Part shown: positions 1 through 12,596 of the stretch, piece after piece | Layout: each line of letters begins with the position of its first letter | Numbering within the stretch: position 1 is the first letter of the stretch | DNA from: Polyodon spathula | Lineage: Eukaryota > Chordata > Actinopteri > Acipenseriformes > Polyodontidae | NCBI RefSeq assembly: GCF_017654505.1 | Contig: NC_054553.1 | Coordinates: 13,592,049 to 13,656,048 of the forward strand | Direction: 5' to 3' | DNA: 64,000 bases | Position numbers and translations under genes: made by a program | The notes under the pieces: generated by a model | Seen by the model: the letters and a program-made list of their open reading frames with translations, nothing else | Databases searched by the model: none | What the model was told of the DNA's origin: nothing

Positions 1-158
1 AAATATTTCTGCACAATATATGCACGTATACAACTGTATCATAAAAGAGCTAGTGTTAGGTTTAGAGTAAGGGTTAGGGTTATATAGTGCAAAACATACA
101 TTGCAACTATGCATACTAACATTGTAATTAGTACACATGTAAATACTGTAAAGCACCC
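1..158. mobile_element. MITE with internal TTAGGG-like motif, copy 1, cut by window start
   Basis: This is the right part of a non-autonomous DNA element that recurs at 22545-22882 and 51632-51985. Shared blocks are the gtatcataaaag / gggttagggttata core near 40-95 and the terminal aaagcaccc near 150-158. The left end lies outside the window. It has no coding capacity. The superfamily is inferred from 7-8 bp duplications flanking the other two copies (hAT-like) and is not certain. Confidence 0.6.
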
Positions 159-1585
159 ATTTTGAAATTGCTCCAAACTCACAGATAGTCCTGTTGATGA
201 ACACAGACATTGTACCATTAAGCTGCTTGGTCATTTTATAATGAAACACTGTCTTAAAATAACATAACATGGGTTAACATTTTATAACATGCATACCTGA
301 CAAGTCATGATTCTCCCTTCTCCTGATGAGACTTAAGAAATTCCCCATATTGTAGAATACACCATTACAATGTATTATTGCCTGAAGTAAATGTTCTCTA
401 ACAAGCACCCCACCCCCCACTCGCTCGCTGTCTCGCTTGATCTAAGAGGAAACAGTAAAAAGGAATGTACAATATATATCTTAATTGGACACCACCAAGC
501 ACCTCCCATCACTAGTTTGCTCTCCCAACAGAGGAAACTATAAAAATAAAAATAAAGTGGTACGTATATATCTTAATTCAGCACCCTTCACTGCACAAAA
601 AAAAAAAAAAATTCCCAATTTGGTATTTTCAAAGGTCGCAGGTATGTAACATGGTGTATTCCCTGTACTCTTGAACTGTTTACATGGCAAGTAGGCCACA
701 AGGCCTCACTCAAACTAAGGAATCTAGTTAGCTGTGAAACTGGAATCAATGTTCATTCCTGGATCTATGATAGAAGACTTCAAGCATTCAGGGACCTTTG
801 AAAAGGTCTTTTGTATTAGAATTTGTAGCTTTCAGTTGAAGTTCTTTGGGTTCTTTTATTTTGGTGGGTGTTTCAGTTTTAAGCCAGTCCACACAGTATG
901 TTAAAGCTTGTGCATGTAATTCATTATGCTTGTGGAATGGGCAGTGTTATGTGAAGCACTGTTGTTACATATTCTGTCCCCTGTTGGTGAGATGAGATGA
1001 GGTTAAAAGCTGAAACCATGAATGCACACAAGCCTGGTTATTCTGTATTGTGGTTAAGACACTTGCTTGCGGTGTATGGGATTGCTGGTTTGCGCCAAGC
1101 CTCCACCCTGTTACGCTTGTGGAGAATTAGTTGTCATTGCACACCCAAAATATATAAAAATAAGAGTGTGTTGACCCGTGGAGCTGCAGGTTTTTGGATG
1201 CGCTGATTCTGTCGAACCCTCTAGCTGTTTTGGCAATGATGTTAGCCTTCTACTGTAAAGTCCTGAAATCCAATATAATATACAGTGGCTTGCAGGTTAT
1301 GCTTCCCTTTATTCATACATATGTGTGGTTGGCCATTTAGCTCGACCTCTCATAGATTATGAATGGAATTATCACACTTAAATCCTAGGTATTATTCTCT
1401 ATATAACCCATGCTGTGCATACGTTCCTTAAGTTTAGCTTTTAATTGTATATTGAACTTCTAAGGCATTTTATAGTGTTTATTTAAAAAAAAATAATAGG
1501 GTGAAGATTATTTATGATCCAATCTTATTAGGTAAATATCCAGACACTAGACCAGGGAAAAGGTCAGGATATTAATCAAGCAGTA
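159..1585. other. AT-rich DNA, no feature recognised
   Basis: No coding frame with family resemblance, no RNA gene and no clear repeat boundary is visible. An A-run lies near 598-611. The small open frame at 997-1206 has no supporting feature. Confidence 0.5.
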
Positions 1586-1720
1586 CAGCTGTGGCCAAAA
1601 GTTTTGCATCACCTAGAATTTTAGAATTGAGATATCATTTAAAAATAAAAATAAAATAACTATAGATCTTTTATTTAAGATCATATAATCAAAGAAACTA
1701 CAAAATGATATCGCAAAAGC
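1586..1720. mobile_element. Tc1/mariner terminal remnant
   Basis: Directly after a TA dinucleotide (1584-1585) comes cagctgtggccaaaagtttt, which has the style of a Tc1-like inverted terminal repeat (a 'ctgt-gccaaaagtttt' terminus). The matching opposite end and the transposase are not seen downstream, so this is a solo end or a heavily decayed copy. Confidence 0.45.
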
Positions 1721-2936
1721 ATACATGTCAACTGTTCATATGTGGCTAGGACAGTCCCGATGCGGAGGAAGACAATCCTGATATTTGTCCTTGGAAATTG
1801 TTCACAGCTCTAGGGCGTTCGCTCTCCTGCCTGTAGTGTATTTTTTGTGTTTGTTTTTTTTCTCTCTGTCTAGCTGCTGCTGACCCTTGTGCTCTGCACT
1901 GCCTGGCTGGGATTGTGTTCACATGACCAGATCTCAGTTTATTGACATATGTGATATCCAGTCATATTGGAATAGCGTACTGTTTCCTCCCTGCTGCTGC
2001 AACATAATTTGATGTGTATGATTAAGAGTAAAATATAGTTCTAAAAATAATTCCAGTTTTTCCATGATGTGAAATATTGAAGCAGTGAATTATTGAGAAC
2101 CCCTTATCCAATAGAGTGCATTACATGGAGAATTTACTGCCTAGACACAAATTAACCAAATTATTTTTACATACATTATTCAATGAACTATACTCCTCCA
2201 GCAATATAATGGATGCAAATACTCATAGTCCCACCTTAAAATGCGCCTACATTACTGTGCTGACCTTAATCGGCCAAGGCTTGTGTTTCACACTGCTGTA
2301 ATTCCTTTGCTTGCTACAGGACCAATGCAATCTATCAATGGATGCCTAGCTGCTAAACAGACAGCTCTGCAATGTTGTTCCCTGATGACTAGGGCTAAGG
2401 AGCAGACAGTGGACTTTACAGCTGTATTAGCTCCTGAATTGGTTTTGTGGTGAGCAGGAAATTCCAATCATGACAATAATGAGCAGCTCTTAACTGTGGA
2501 ACAGAGCAGTTATTGTAGTCAGGAGCCTTGGCAACTACACACAGAGCTTATTCTTCAGTAACAACAGCTAGGTATTTGACAGCCTACCACAGACAGGAGG
2601 ACCATTGCACGACACAGTTAAACACCCCCACTGAGTTTATAAACCCTTGTGTGTGGCAATGAATCATGCCTGGTTGTCGTGGAAACCCTGTACTACTTCT
2701 TTCCACAAGACATGTTAGCATCAGATTTATTGACACGACTGATTCCAGGACATCTTCACCCATTAACATGCAAAGAAGAATGTGCGATAGTAAAACACAG
2801 GTTTAAATTTGTTACAGGTGGCACTAACCGACACACATACGGTTTGATTGTTTTTTAAAGTGCACTAAACCAAACGAGAAAAGAGCAGGCTGAAATATTG
2901 CTAAACACGCTGTATCAGAGTCATGAGCAGGGCCTC
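1721..2936. other. No feature recognised
   Basis: Mixed AT-rich sequence with short open frames only. No splice-flanked coding island, repeat end or RNA gene could be supported. Confidence 0.45.
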
Positions 2937-3520
2937 TGTGATCAGGATGGCTTTGCAGGGGTGACGTCACACCAGAAGAAGGATGAAGAACAACAAAGGT
3001 AGGGCGGTGAATCTGACGCTACGGTGTCCAGAGTTTTATTAAATTATAAATAAACCAAAGATTTAAACAAAACAAAAGACACACAAAACCAAAGGGCGCT
3101 TTGGCCAAACAAATAGACAGACAAACAAACAAAATGGACGAACTCAACAAGTACCATGCTAGAAGCAATTGTTAACTATTACTCTCCTTCTCCTGTTCTC
3201 CACTCACAAACACACAACCCAGAGTGAGTGAAAACATGCAGCTTTAATGCAGCTGTACCGAGACTTGATTGCTAATCAATCATTTAATTGGAGTCTCGGT
3301 ACAGCTGCACGTGAATTAATAAAAGTGCAAATTCCCCATGTTCACATATGATTTTACCTGCACGTGAAGTGCTGTGCAATCCTCGTGCCTAAATACAAAT
3401 ATACATTTTTAAACACTTGTGCTCGTAACCAATATCTCGTCGTATATCCTGTGTGTTTTATACATAAACACCAACATTAACAAAATAAATACAACATAAA
3501 ACACTTATAAACATTATATT
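2937..3520 (-). mobile_element. LTR, family A, copy 1 (minus, 5' end truncated)
   Basis: Read on the minus strand this matches four other LTRs in the window (33320-33810, 35650-36282, 43073-43666, 59406-59842). Shared landmarks are a promoter-proximal hairpin built on gagtctcggtacagctg and its complement (about 3245-3310), a TATA-like stretch, the block acccagagtgagtgaaaacatg (minus sense), a poly(A) signal near 3048 and a 3' end around the gacgtcacccctgcaaag block. The 3' end at 2937 (TGTGATCAGG on plus) equals that of the 35650 copy. The outer 5' end is missing or diverged beyond about 3520. Confidence 0.7.
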
Positions 3521-4814
3521 CACCAACATTCGTATTCAACCCTACAAAGTGAAGTTTTCTTTTACCTTGTATACATTCAAATACAAGCAGCATAAACAAC
3601 CCTCTCACCTCTTTCAGGTGCTTGTTGAGTATTTGGTCATCCCCGCAATGGACTCACTGTCCTTGAAATGTACACAGTACAAAAATGAGTCTGGAATTTA
3701 AGTATTGTGATTTGCAGGTAATTTTAAACAGTGTTCTAATAATGTAAATACGGTAAGTTAATTTAAAACCAATGTCCTTGTCACCAAATATTTATTTTCC
3801 TAGGGAAATTAATTAACACATGAGTAGACTTTAATTAGTATTTTCATTAACCTGGTAGAAACGTTGGCATGCAAGCGAGGGATTAGTGTCAAGGGGCTTT
3901 TTAGTAGCTTTATTCAGCAATATGTAAAAAAGATTAATTTAAAAATAAACAAGTATAGCAAGAACTTATCTACAGAGTGCTTGCTGTCATTCTAGATATT
4001 ACAATTTTTTTCCAATCTGTTGGGTGAAAACTGTAGATTTGAATCAGAACCCACATTTAATTATTCCAGCTGCCAACAAATTGCATGTTTCCTAAGTGAA
4101 GTCAGTCCAGTAACAGAGGTGTAAAACAGTTTTATTTTAGGTAAACCAAGGGAGTCGCTGAAAGGGCTGAGACTGGCAGGCAGGGGGTTGCACATAACCG
4201 TAATTAAACTAGGGAAGCTTGGTTATATTTCTACTGGTTAATTAGGAGGAAGATGTAAAATGTACTTCCAATTTCATAATGCCCCTAAATTTAGGAAGCT
4301 ATATCAAAGAGATGAAGAGAATCTCCAGAATCTGTTTCTCTTTGATCTCTCGCAACCAGTGCTTGGCTGTGCTTCTTTATCTATGTGACAGATTGCAGGG
4401 ATAAATGTATTACTATTTATAATTAGGTTTTTGCTTCCATGGAGTGACAAACGTACCATATAAAACCATTATTCTATTGCAATCAATCAGACCAACAGGC
4501 AAAGGGGCGACTGCACTAAAAGTACAAAATTACTGCAGTATGCCAGAGTAAAAGCATAGCGAAGTTGAGAGCCTAATGAAAGCATGGGCAGGCAAGATAA
4601 ATCACAGATTTACTGTAGATCTGTACTGTGAAACCAGTCTCAATCTCATCCTGTTCCAATTTCAAACTGGGGCTGCAGCCACTTCCATCGACAGTGCAAT
4701 CTGAAACTGGACCTTCCGCTACAGTCAAAGGTCACCTACATGCATCATGTTTTTCTATAATTGCCTTTGTAAATTGTCTCACCGACCTACCAACACTTCC
4801 CTTACAGTATAATA
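3521..4814. other. No feature recognised
   Basis: AT-rich DNA with stops in all frames. Nothing beyond short open frames is visible; the frame at 4628-4882 runs into the MITE below and is not supported. Confidence 0.45.
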
Positions 4815-5007
4815 CAGGGGTGGCCAAAGGTGAGCTGTATCTGTGGTGGCCCAGCGGGCACAAAGTGAATAAACTAAACTAAATAAACTAAATTGTTTAA
4901 TTCAACCAATTAACCCTCCATCAAGACCGTGAAGTAGTTAATTAAAGCATGTTATCTGTTAAACCTGGCGTGGAATGGCCTTCCTGGACCACAATTGGAC
5001 ACCCCTG
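4815..5007. mobile_element. hAT-type MITE with 8-bp target duplication
   Basis: Inverted termini CAGGGGTGGCCAA (left) and TTGGACACCCCTG (right) bound a 193-bp element. It is flanked by GTATAATA (4807-4814) and GTATAACA (5008-5015), an 8-bp duplication with one difference. CAG-starting termini and 8-bp duplications are the hAT hallmark. The interior is non-coding and includes a run of taaactaaa-like units. Confidence 0.8.
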
Positions 5008-6079
5008 GTATAACATATTCACAGCCCTTATGCTCGTCTCATTTTCTTTTAGGTTTTTAGGCAGATATTTAAATACTGCCTCTTGTATCCTTCGCATTGA
5101 ATGCACGAGTTCTGGCAGCCCACAATCCTAACTGGGGTTGAGGGGAGTCCCAGTTGAAACTAATTCTACCTCAACCTTCTGCCAATGTTCCAAGTGACAA
5201 ACATGACAAGAAATATGTGGTAAAGCATAGTATATGAGCCGGAAAAAAAAAAAACATGTAAAATGAAAGCAACTATGCAAATTTCTCTGGCTGAAGAGGA
5301 TGTTTTCTTTCTCCTGCCCTGGGAAGAAAACGTGTGAATGCAGAATATCTTACTCACTGGATTTGGATTTTAATGATGGATGTAATGGAATGATACAGCC
5401 TGTAGATGAGTTTGTATTTCACTGTCACTTGGCTCCGTACATACTCGTTTGTAATTGATCAATGATTGGTCAAGCTTTTAATTTGCCAGTATGTATGAGA
5501 ATGAGTTCATTCCTGGGAAATACTGTACCTGGCTTGTATCTTGCTTACAGTGTTTGGTATTTTAGTAGCACAGATAACATCTAGGTCAATAGGGGTAAAA
5601 TGAAGCAATACATCTCTGAGGTGGAGACTCTTCTAGCATTGTTTGTATTTTACATTGCAATGGGTTTTAGTAGACTTTTTTAAATAAAAAAAAACATTCA
5701 GCTACATTGTTTTAGTAAATAGTAACCTGAAGGTAATTTTGGCTTTCAGATTTTTTTTTTACAAGTCTAGTTAAAAACATATTTCAAAGTAATATGACAG
5801 TAAAACATTTAACTCTTACCAAAATATGTATATAAAGATGACCCATAATAAAGTCCATATGCACAGGTGACCCCTCCTCTTGTCAGTTTACAAATATGCC
5901 GCACTTTAGAGGCACAGCTGGTGCTTTACTGTATGATCACTCACGGTCACAAGAAGACTGTATTTAACCATATTATAAAGCATGAGGCCACCCTCAGCCA
6001 ATCAAAACACTGATCGTATTAGCCATATATGTCACCTCGGCAGACTAACAACTGATGAACATTATAAAGACATTCTTTG
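5008..6079. other. No feature recognised
   Basis: AT-rich DNA without a supportable gene or repeat boundary. Confidence 0.4.
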
Positions 6080-6530
6080 TATTTTTCATTTAGAGCGCCC
6101 AATTATTTTACCCCTCGATTTTCTCCCCAATTTATAATGTCCAATTATTTTTTCCCCTCACTTCAGCAATTCCCCACTCAGTTCAGGAGAACTGAAGGTT
6201 CAGTGGGTGTCCTCTAATCTCACAACCAAGTCAATTTCCTCTTTCACACTCAGGAACTCAAGAGCAGATGAAAGCAAGCAACCGGCCTCTAGAGGAGCTC
6301 ACTAGGCAGCTAGGCAGCAAGGTCCACTGTAGTCACTGCCAGTTTTGCCCCTTAATCAACAGGAGCACCAGAAGCAATGCACGCTCCCTCCAGAACCCCA
6401 TCGAAAACTGTCGACTTCACACAGCCAGGACACGAACCTGCACTCCCGACTGTACGACTCATCATGCACACCACACGGCCGAGCATTTACCAGCGGAGAC
6501 TTGCAAGGAACTCTGCGCTCCCCTGACAGC
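6080..6530 (-). mobile_element. tRNA-derived SINE-like repeat, copy 1 (minus)
   Basis: The minus strand carries a polymerase III B-box-like ggttcgtgtcc (about 6429-6439) some 50 nt after an A-box-like ctggtaaatgctcgg (about 6480-6494). A long body follows, ending near gggcgctctaaat. Related sequence occurs at 52610-52905 (body and tail, minus) and the head occurs at 38130-38370 (plus). The apparent open frames through this region are accidental. The SINE call rests on the internal promoter pattern and multiple copies. Confidence 0.55.
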
Positions 6531-6837
6531 ACGCAGCAGTGATTTATAATATGTACAGTTGACCCTGTCTCTTCTGGTATAAGAGTGTCGTCTCATTTAA
6601 CACTTTCATGGTTCTCTTGCCCTCCCAGAATGCTCACTGTAAATATAATTAAGGCACCCATTTCTGTTATAAAGCTGTAGATGCACTGATTCTCCATTAA
6701 GAGAAGGATCACTAGAGTTCATCGTCTTATAGTGTGTGCCAGACTTATCTCTGACTGCAACGTAAAAAAATACCTATTTTACCTATTACTATAAAAAAAA
6801 AATAGTGCTACATAATACATCCTCTGCCAGCAGTATT

Positions 6838-7246
6838 TAATAACCTCATGCAGATGGTGGCCATCTCCCTATTAATTGAGTGATTTAATTTGTTGCTAAT
6901 CGGGAGATGGTCCACCTGCATAAAAGCCTGCAGCTCTCTGCACTCTGGGTGGGTGTTCGGAGGAGTGAGCAAGAGCGAGAGAGGCATGTAAAAATAAGAA
7001 AAAGAATAAGTATGTTCAGTACAATCAGTGGACGGTACTGCCAAGCCTGATAATAGTAATTTGTGTTTGTTATTTTGTTTTTGTATACCTGTTTTACTTT
7101 TGCTCTGTGACCGGTGTTTTGTGTTATTTATTTTTGTTTTATTATTCAAATAAACAGCGCCGCAGCGTCTTTTGCCCTGCAGTACTGCCTGTTTGTTTTT
7201 CTTATTGCTTCAGGCCGGACGTCACCACTCAGCCATTCCTGTCACA
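6838..7246 (+). mobile_element. LTR, family B (plus, 5' truncated)
   Basis: It shares the block ctcatgcag-atggtggccat, the stem-loop around ggagatggtccacctgcataaa, a TATA-like cataaaag and tgcactctgggtgggtgttcgg with the LTR at 49017-49352. A poly(A) signal (caaataaaca, near 7148) precedes the 3' end, which closes at ctgtcaca (7246). Compare the 5' terminus TGTAACAG of the 49017 copy. No coding content. Confidence 0.65.
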
Positions 7247-7552
7247 AGCCCATTAGGAGGAATGGGCGTATGCTGATTTCGCTAAATAAGCACTAACCTG
7301 GCACTGGTGTGAATAGTGCTAGATACAGCAAATCACATGCAAGGAAGAAAGTTAAATGTAGAAAGTGAAATATATAACAAAATGTTTTGGAGGTAAAGAA
7401 AGAATAGTGGGAAATGTTTTCTGGTATAGTGGGGTTGTTTTGTATAGTCGAAATGGGCAATTTGTTATTACTTGCTAGTAATTACTACCCTCGTCTTTTT
7501 TTCTTATACCATTTTGGTAGCATATAAGACTGATATACATAACACAGGAAGA
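7247..7552. other. No feature recognised
   Basis: Short AT-rich stretch between an LTR and a CA microsatellite. Confidence 0.4.

Positions 7553-7601
<49 letters not shown>
7553..7601. repeat. (CA)n microsatellite
   Basis: About 24 uninterrupted CA units. It creates false repeat-rich open frames on both strands. Confidence 0.95.
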
Positions 7602-7604
<3 letters not shown>

Positions 7605-8236
7605 CGCACATGCATGCACAGATAAATACAAAAATAATTACTTTAATTAAAGAACAAAGAAGATCCACATTCCATACATACAGTACATGAACAGAACAAA
7701 CAGTGCATAAAACTAAATATTTTGCATATCTAACCATTTCTGAACAAAATGGTGCCTTATGCCTGACGTTGAATTATACTGACATTGAGCTTTAAATGGT
7801 TCCAGTGTGTTAATATTTTGTTAAAAACATCATTGACAATCACATTGAGTATAAGCCAAGTATAAATACTCCCAGAGCTTGTGTGAGGTTAATCATATGA
7901 TGCTGCTTTGTTGTTCATAGCAATCTCTCCGGTTCCAGTCACAAGTTTAGGCTGGCTCATGTGGAAATGGAGGCTGTTGTAGCCCTGAGCTTTTTATTGG
8001 TATAATGACATATACAGCTCCCCATGGGGTCTAGAATGAGGTCAGAGAAAGGGCTTATTGTCTGTCCACACTATACAGATAATTCATACATGCTTCCCTG
8101 TGTCATTTGCATAGCTTGCTCTGCAGAGAAACTTCCATTTGCATTCACTGGTATCTCTGAAATTTGAATAGACACAAAATAAAGATTACTTCTGTCCCGT
8201 TTCTGAATGCTATCTTTGCTTTCATATATATATAAT
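7602..8236. other. No feature recognised
   Basis: AT-rich flank up to the Tc1 element; no supportable gene. Confidence 0.4.
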
Positions 8237-9766
8237 ATACAAGTATTGTGCAAAAGTTTTAGGCAGGTGTGAAAAAATGCTGGAAAGTAAGAATGCTTTC
8301 AAAAATAGACATGTTAATAGTTTATATTTATCAATTAACAAAATACAAAGTGAGTGAACAGAAGAAAAATCTACATCAAATCCATATTTGGTGTGACCAC
8401 CCTTTGCCTTCAAAACAGCATCAATTCTTCTAGGTACACTTGCACACAGTTTTTGAAGGAACTCGGCAGGTAGGTTGGCCCAAACATCTTGGAGAACTAA
8501 CCATAGTTCTTCTGTGGATTTAGGCAGCTTCAGTTGGTTCTCTCTCTTCATGTAATCCCAGACAGGCTCGATGATGTTGAGATCAGGGCTCTGTGGGGGC
8601 CATACCATCACTTCCAGGAGTCCTTGTTCTTCTTTACGCTGAAGATAGTTCTTAATGACTTTCGCTGTTGTTTGGGGTCGTTGTCATGCTGCAGAATAAA
8701 TTTGGGGCCAATCAGATGCCTCCCTGATGGTATTGCATGATGGATAAGTATCTGCCTGTACTTCTCAGCATTGAGGAGACCATTAATTCTGACCAAATCC
8801 CCAACTCCTTTGTAGAAATGCAGCCCCAAACTTGCAAGGAACCTCCACCATGCTTCACTGTTGCCTGCACACTCATTTGTGTACTGCTCTCCAGCCCTAC
8901 GGCGAACAAACTGCCTTCTGCTATAGCCAGATATTTCAAATTTTGACTCACCAGTCCAGAGCACCTGCTGCCATTTTTCTGCACCCCAGTTCCTGTGTTT
9001 TCATGCATAGTTGAGTCGCTTGGCCTTGTTTCCACGTCGGAGGTGTAGCTTTTTGGCCGCAAGTCTTCCATGAAGGCCACTTCTGACCAGACTTCTCCGG
9101 ACAGTAGATGGGTGTACCAGGGTCCCACTGTTTTCTGCCAATTCTGAGTTGATGGCATTGCTGGACATCTTCCGATTGTGAAGGGAAGTAAGCATGGTGT
9201 GTCTTTCATCTGCTGCAGTAAGTTTCCTTGGCCTACCACTGCGTCTACGGTCCTCAATGTTGCCCGTTTCTTTGTGCTTCTTCAAAAGAGCTTGGACAGC
9301 ACATCTGGAAACCCTTGTCTGCCTTGAAATTTCTGCCTGGGAGAGACCTTGCTGATGCAGTATAACTACCTTGTGTCTTGCCATGGTGTATGACTTTTGA
9401 CAATAACCTGTCTTCAGCAACCTCACCTTGTTAGCTGAGTTTGGCTGTTCCTCACCCAGTTTTATTCCTCCTACACAGCTGTTTCTGTTTCAGTTAATGA
9501 CTGTGTTTCAACCTACATATTGAATTGATGATCATTAGCACCTGTTTGGTATAATTGTTTAATCATACACAGACTAGATGCCTACAAAATCCCTGACTGT
9601 GCAAGTGTACCTACAAGAATTGATGCTGTTTTGAAGGATTTCGATTTTTCTTCTGCTCACTCACCTTGCAGTTTGTTAATTGATAAATATAAACTATTAA
9701 CATGTCTATTTTTGAAAGCATTCTAACTTTACAGCATTTTTTCACACCTGCCTAAAACTTTTGCAC

Positions 9767-9773
<7 letters not shown>
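8237..9773 (-). mobile_element. Tc1-like transposon, long inverted repeats, minus orientation
   Basis: The left end (from about 8237: acaagtattgtgcaaaag) and right end (to about 9773: cttttgcacagtacta) are inverted copies that stay alignable for roughly 200 bp. The repeat runs through the segment common to both sides, ttgataaatataaactatta, and into the 3' end of the transposase reading frame. The right arm lacks about 35 bp that the left arm keeps. The right end abuts a (TA)n tract, consistent with TA-target insertion. The total of about 1.54 kb is normal for Tc1. Confidence 0.9.
8385..9426 (-). pseudogene. Tc1 transposase pseudogene
   Basis: Minus strand, starting at an ATG near 9426. The first 140 residues contain the paired-type helix-turn-helix region (LHQQGLSQAEISRQTRVS, then a GRPRKLT hook). 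A TGA then interrupts at about 9001-9003, where the family has a codon for Arg (single CGA-to-TGA type change). The catalytic domain continues in two frames: the first-Asp motif reads WTGESKF, so the Asp of WTDESKF is Gly; a VKHGGGSLQVWGC block lies one frame over; HDNDPK holds the second Asp; NIIEPVWDYMK holds the final Glu. With a stop, at least two frameshifts and a lost catalytic Asp it cannot encode active DD34E transposase. Confidence 0.9.

Positions 9774-9834
<61 letters not shown>
9770..9834. repeat. (TA)n microsatellite
   Basis: About 30 TA units directly at the right end of the Tc1 element. It may have seeded the insertion or grown from the duplicated TA. Confidence 0.95.
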
Positions 9835-9836
<2 letters not shown>

Positions 9837-11884
9837 CACTGTTTATAACTGTTATCTTTTCAGAAAGACAACTGCTAGGTTTTGTCTATTTTTTTGAGTT
9901 TTTACTCCCATCATGAGTACTCACATTTAGCCAGGGATACAACCTGTGCCAAGGAGCATGACTCACCCTACACATCATGCAGTCATGCCTTTACCAGGGG
10001 GACCCTTGAGCTCCCGTTGTGCCACTTTTTTAACCTCTTTGGTATTGCCAGTGGAGACTCAACAGTACTATACTCTTAAATAGTGAACAGCCTTGGTGTA
10101 TTAAAGGAGTGCTAACTCAATTCCTTTCTGTTTTTGGGATACAATATAGAATAATTGCAGCTCCTCTTTGCTGCCAAAGCGCTTCCTGTGCTGTAGGTCC
10201 TGATTGCAACTTGACTACTGGACTTCATTAATGTGCAGGAAGTAGTTAGGCACCAGCTTTTAACCTATGGTGCAGTATTTGAAGAAATATAAAACTTTAC
10301 TGCAGGGGAAAGTTGCTAGTGACAAATCATAGCTCTCTCTGCTTGTAGTTTTTTGGCTATTTTAAAAGGATATTCAATAAGGACCAGTTAATACTTTTGT
10401 GATAGTGCAACAACAGTAAAAGCACTAGCCTGTCCTACACCCTAACCCTCCACCCACTACAGAGAGCAGTACAGCTGACCGGATATTTAGACGAAGATTC
10501 TGAAAGACAGGTCATATATAATAATCACAGATAAAACAGCAGTGGTGTAAGTAGGAGCTGAGGGGATGTGATAGCAGCTCAGATAGCAGCCTCAGAACTG
10601 CCCACTCTCACCCTCAGAGTTCTGTTTAAATCCAGTGACTTCAACCCCAAAGGGAAGCAGCCTGAAGCAGAGTGAGGCTTATCACACTATCATAGTTCCC
10701 GATGAGCTGTTAACATGTTTCTTGGCCTCTAATGAGGAATCCTCATCTAAACTAATTACTGCCTCCAGTATACTACAGATTCTTTTAATAATTTACACAG
10801 AAGCCAGATGCAACATCTGGATGGGTTTTCAAAATACAGTTCTGGTAAAATAGGGACATCAGTAATAATTTGTGAGAATGTTATAAACATTGTTCTCCAA
10901 CACGTTATGATTGAGAGTTTACAGAAGGGCTTCCCTCCATTCAAGTGCTTTCTGTTTTCTATTAGCAACATCTGCTGTAAGAGGAGACCAGAGGCACACC
11001 CTGTTGTACCCGAACACGAAGCCTGAACCATAAGACCCAATAATTACACTCTGTTATCATAGTTTTCGTTACACGTTACTTTTTAAAAGCCATTTTTAAA
11101 TTTATTCCTAGGGCAGGTCGTGTATAGCTGGAACTTGAATGATCAAAGCAGCCACTAACGGTGTCACGGATATGGCCCACAACTAACAACCAATCAGATG
11201 TCACAGTTTCCTCAGATGACCTGCCCTGACCAGTTAGGGCTTTGTGGGTGGTCAAGGGGGTCTCAGAACAGACCCTGTGCTGTGAGCATGAGGTAGATCA
11301 GCAGTTCTGTTCAGCCAGAGAGAAAGAGACACTCTGGTTCTGCTTTCATAAGTGTAATGGTTCAAAAACAGTGTGTAAGAGATATTAGAAGTATCTGTTT
11401 CTCCTTGTGTTAAGTGCATCTGTCGTAGTAGTTCAACCATATCTAGTTGCATGGCTTTCACTTAGAAGCCAAGGTTAATAGAATAAATCACACAAGACCA
11501 CAATGTCTGCAGCTGTATGTGTGCAGTATACTGTGATGTCCAGAAGTATTGACACTGTCCATGGATTTCAGTGTTACGTTACTTGCAATAAATGTTGGTT
11601 TTGACTAAATGTTTTGGACAGAAACATTGCTGGATTGAGTTGAAGAGAGGTATTAAGCAGTTGAAACTGATCTGTTGAGAAGAGTGGAAAGATATCTCTC
11701 AGACTAGAGCAAAAGGCTTGAACTGGGTGAGACTGGGTGTCTGGAAGATGTGCTTAATCTCAAGGACAAGTGAAATGTCCCCTTCTTGTACTGGACAGAG
11801 CAATCTTTAATAAAATATGTTCAATCTTTGATGCAGCTTGTGTCTATTTCATTGAAGACTGTGAACAATGTTTTCTGTATTTAG
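9835..11884. other. No feature recognised; one possible Tc1-like end
   Basis: Two kilobases without recognised genes. A tatactgtgatgtccagaag block at about 11527-11546 has the style of a Tc1 terminus but has no partner. Other open frames are short and unsupported. Confidence 0.4.
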
Positions 11885-12596
11885 TGTGGTAGCTAAAATT
11901 TTGCCTTCGCAGAGAGGAGTCGGAACACCAGAAGTACTGAACTAAAGCTAAGTTTTATTTATTACACAGTTCAGTTTGGCAATTGAAAACAATAAATCAA
12001 AACAAAAAACTGCCCACTGGGCACTAACTAAAATATTCTTCTTTTTCCCTGTCTTGCCCTGCACACAACAAACAGTAGGGTGAGGGTGGCTGTGGTAATT
12101 ATACCACACTAACGGGAATTCCTATGGTGATGGCTTGTCAAGTGAATCTCAGTCCTGAGCTTCTTTGGAGTATGGAGGATAAGTATGCTTCTCCAAGTAA
12201 GTATTCCCCAGCGATCCGTACTCGTCTCAGGTGTTCGGTTTCTTTTTCCGCAGGTATTGCCTTTGGATGTTTCCAAAGTTAGCCTCCTGGGTTTCCCACA
12301 CAGCGGCTCCAGAGGATCTGAAGAGGGTGCACTCACACACAAGGTAAAGATCATTAACTACTGCACAACAGTATTTATTTTCCACGTTTTCCTTATTACT
12401 ATTTTCTTTGCTTTCAGGACAGCGCCCTCTTGTGGAAGTCCAGCAGTCCAATGGTTCTTAGGCCCTGCAGCCCTTCAAAATGTTTATTACAATATTTAAA
12501 TAAAGTATTGAAATCAACCCCTTGACTTCTGTTCCTTTGCATTTTGGCTGCAGTGTCCCCTTTTTTAAATAACACGGTTCGTTATAAGGTATTACA
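11885..12596 (-). mobile_element. Candidate solo LTR (minus)
   Basis: Bounded by TGTGGTAGC on the left and ggtattaca on the right, i.e. TG...CA on the minus strand with short imperfect inverted termini. On the minus strand there is a poly(A) signal (aataaataaaac near 11950). No target duplication could be seen and no second copy occurs in the window, so this is a structural guess. Confidence 0.35.

Noticed and set aside
7504..7737. Frames through the CA repeat
   Set aside because: Cys/Val or Thr/His runs from a microsatellite.
11527..11560. Tc1-like terminus
   Set aside because: A single short resemblance without a partner end or TA on both sides.
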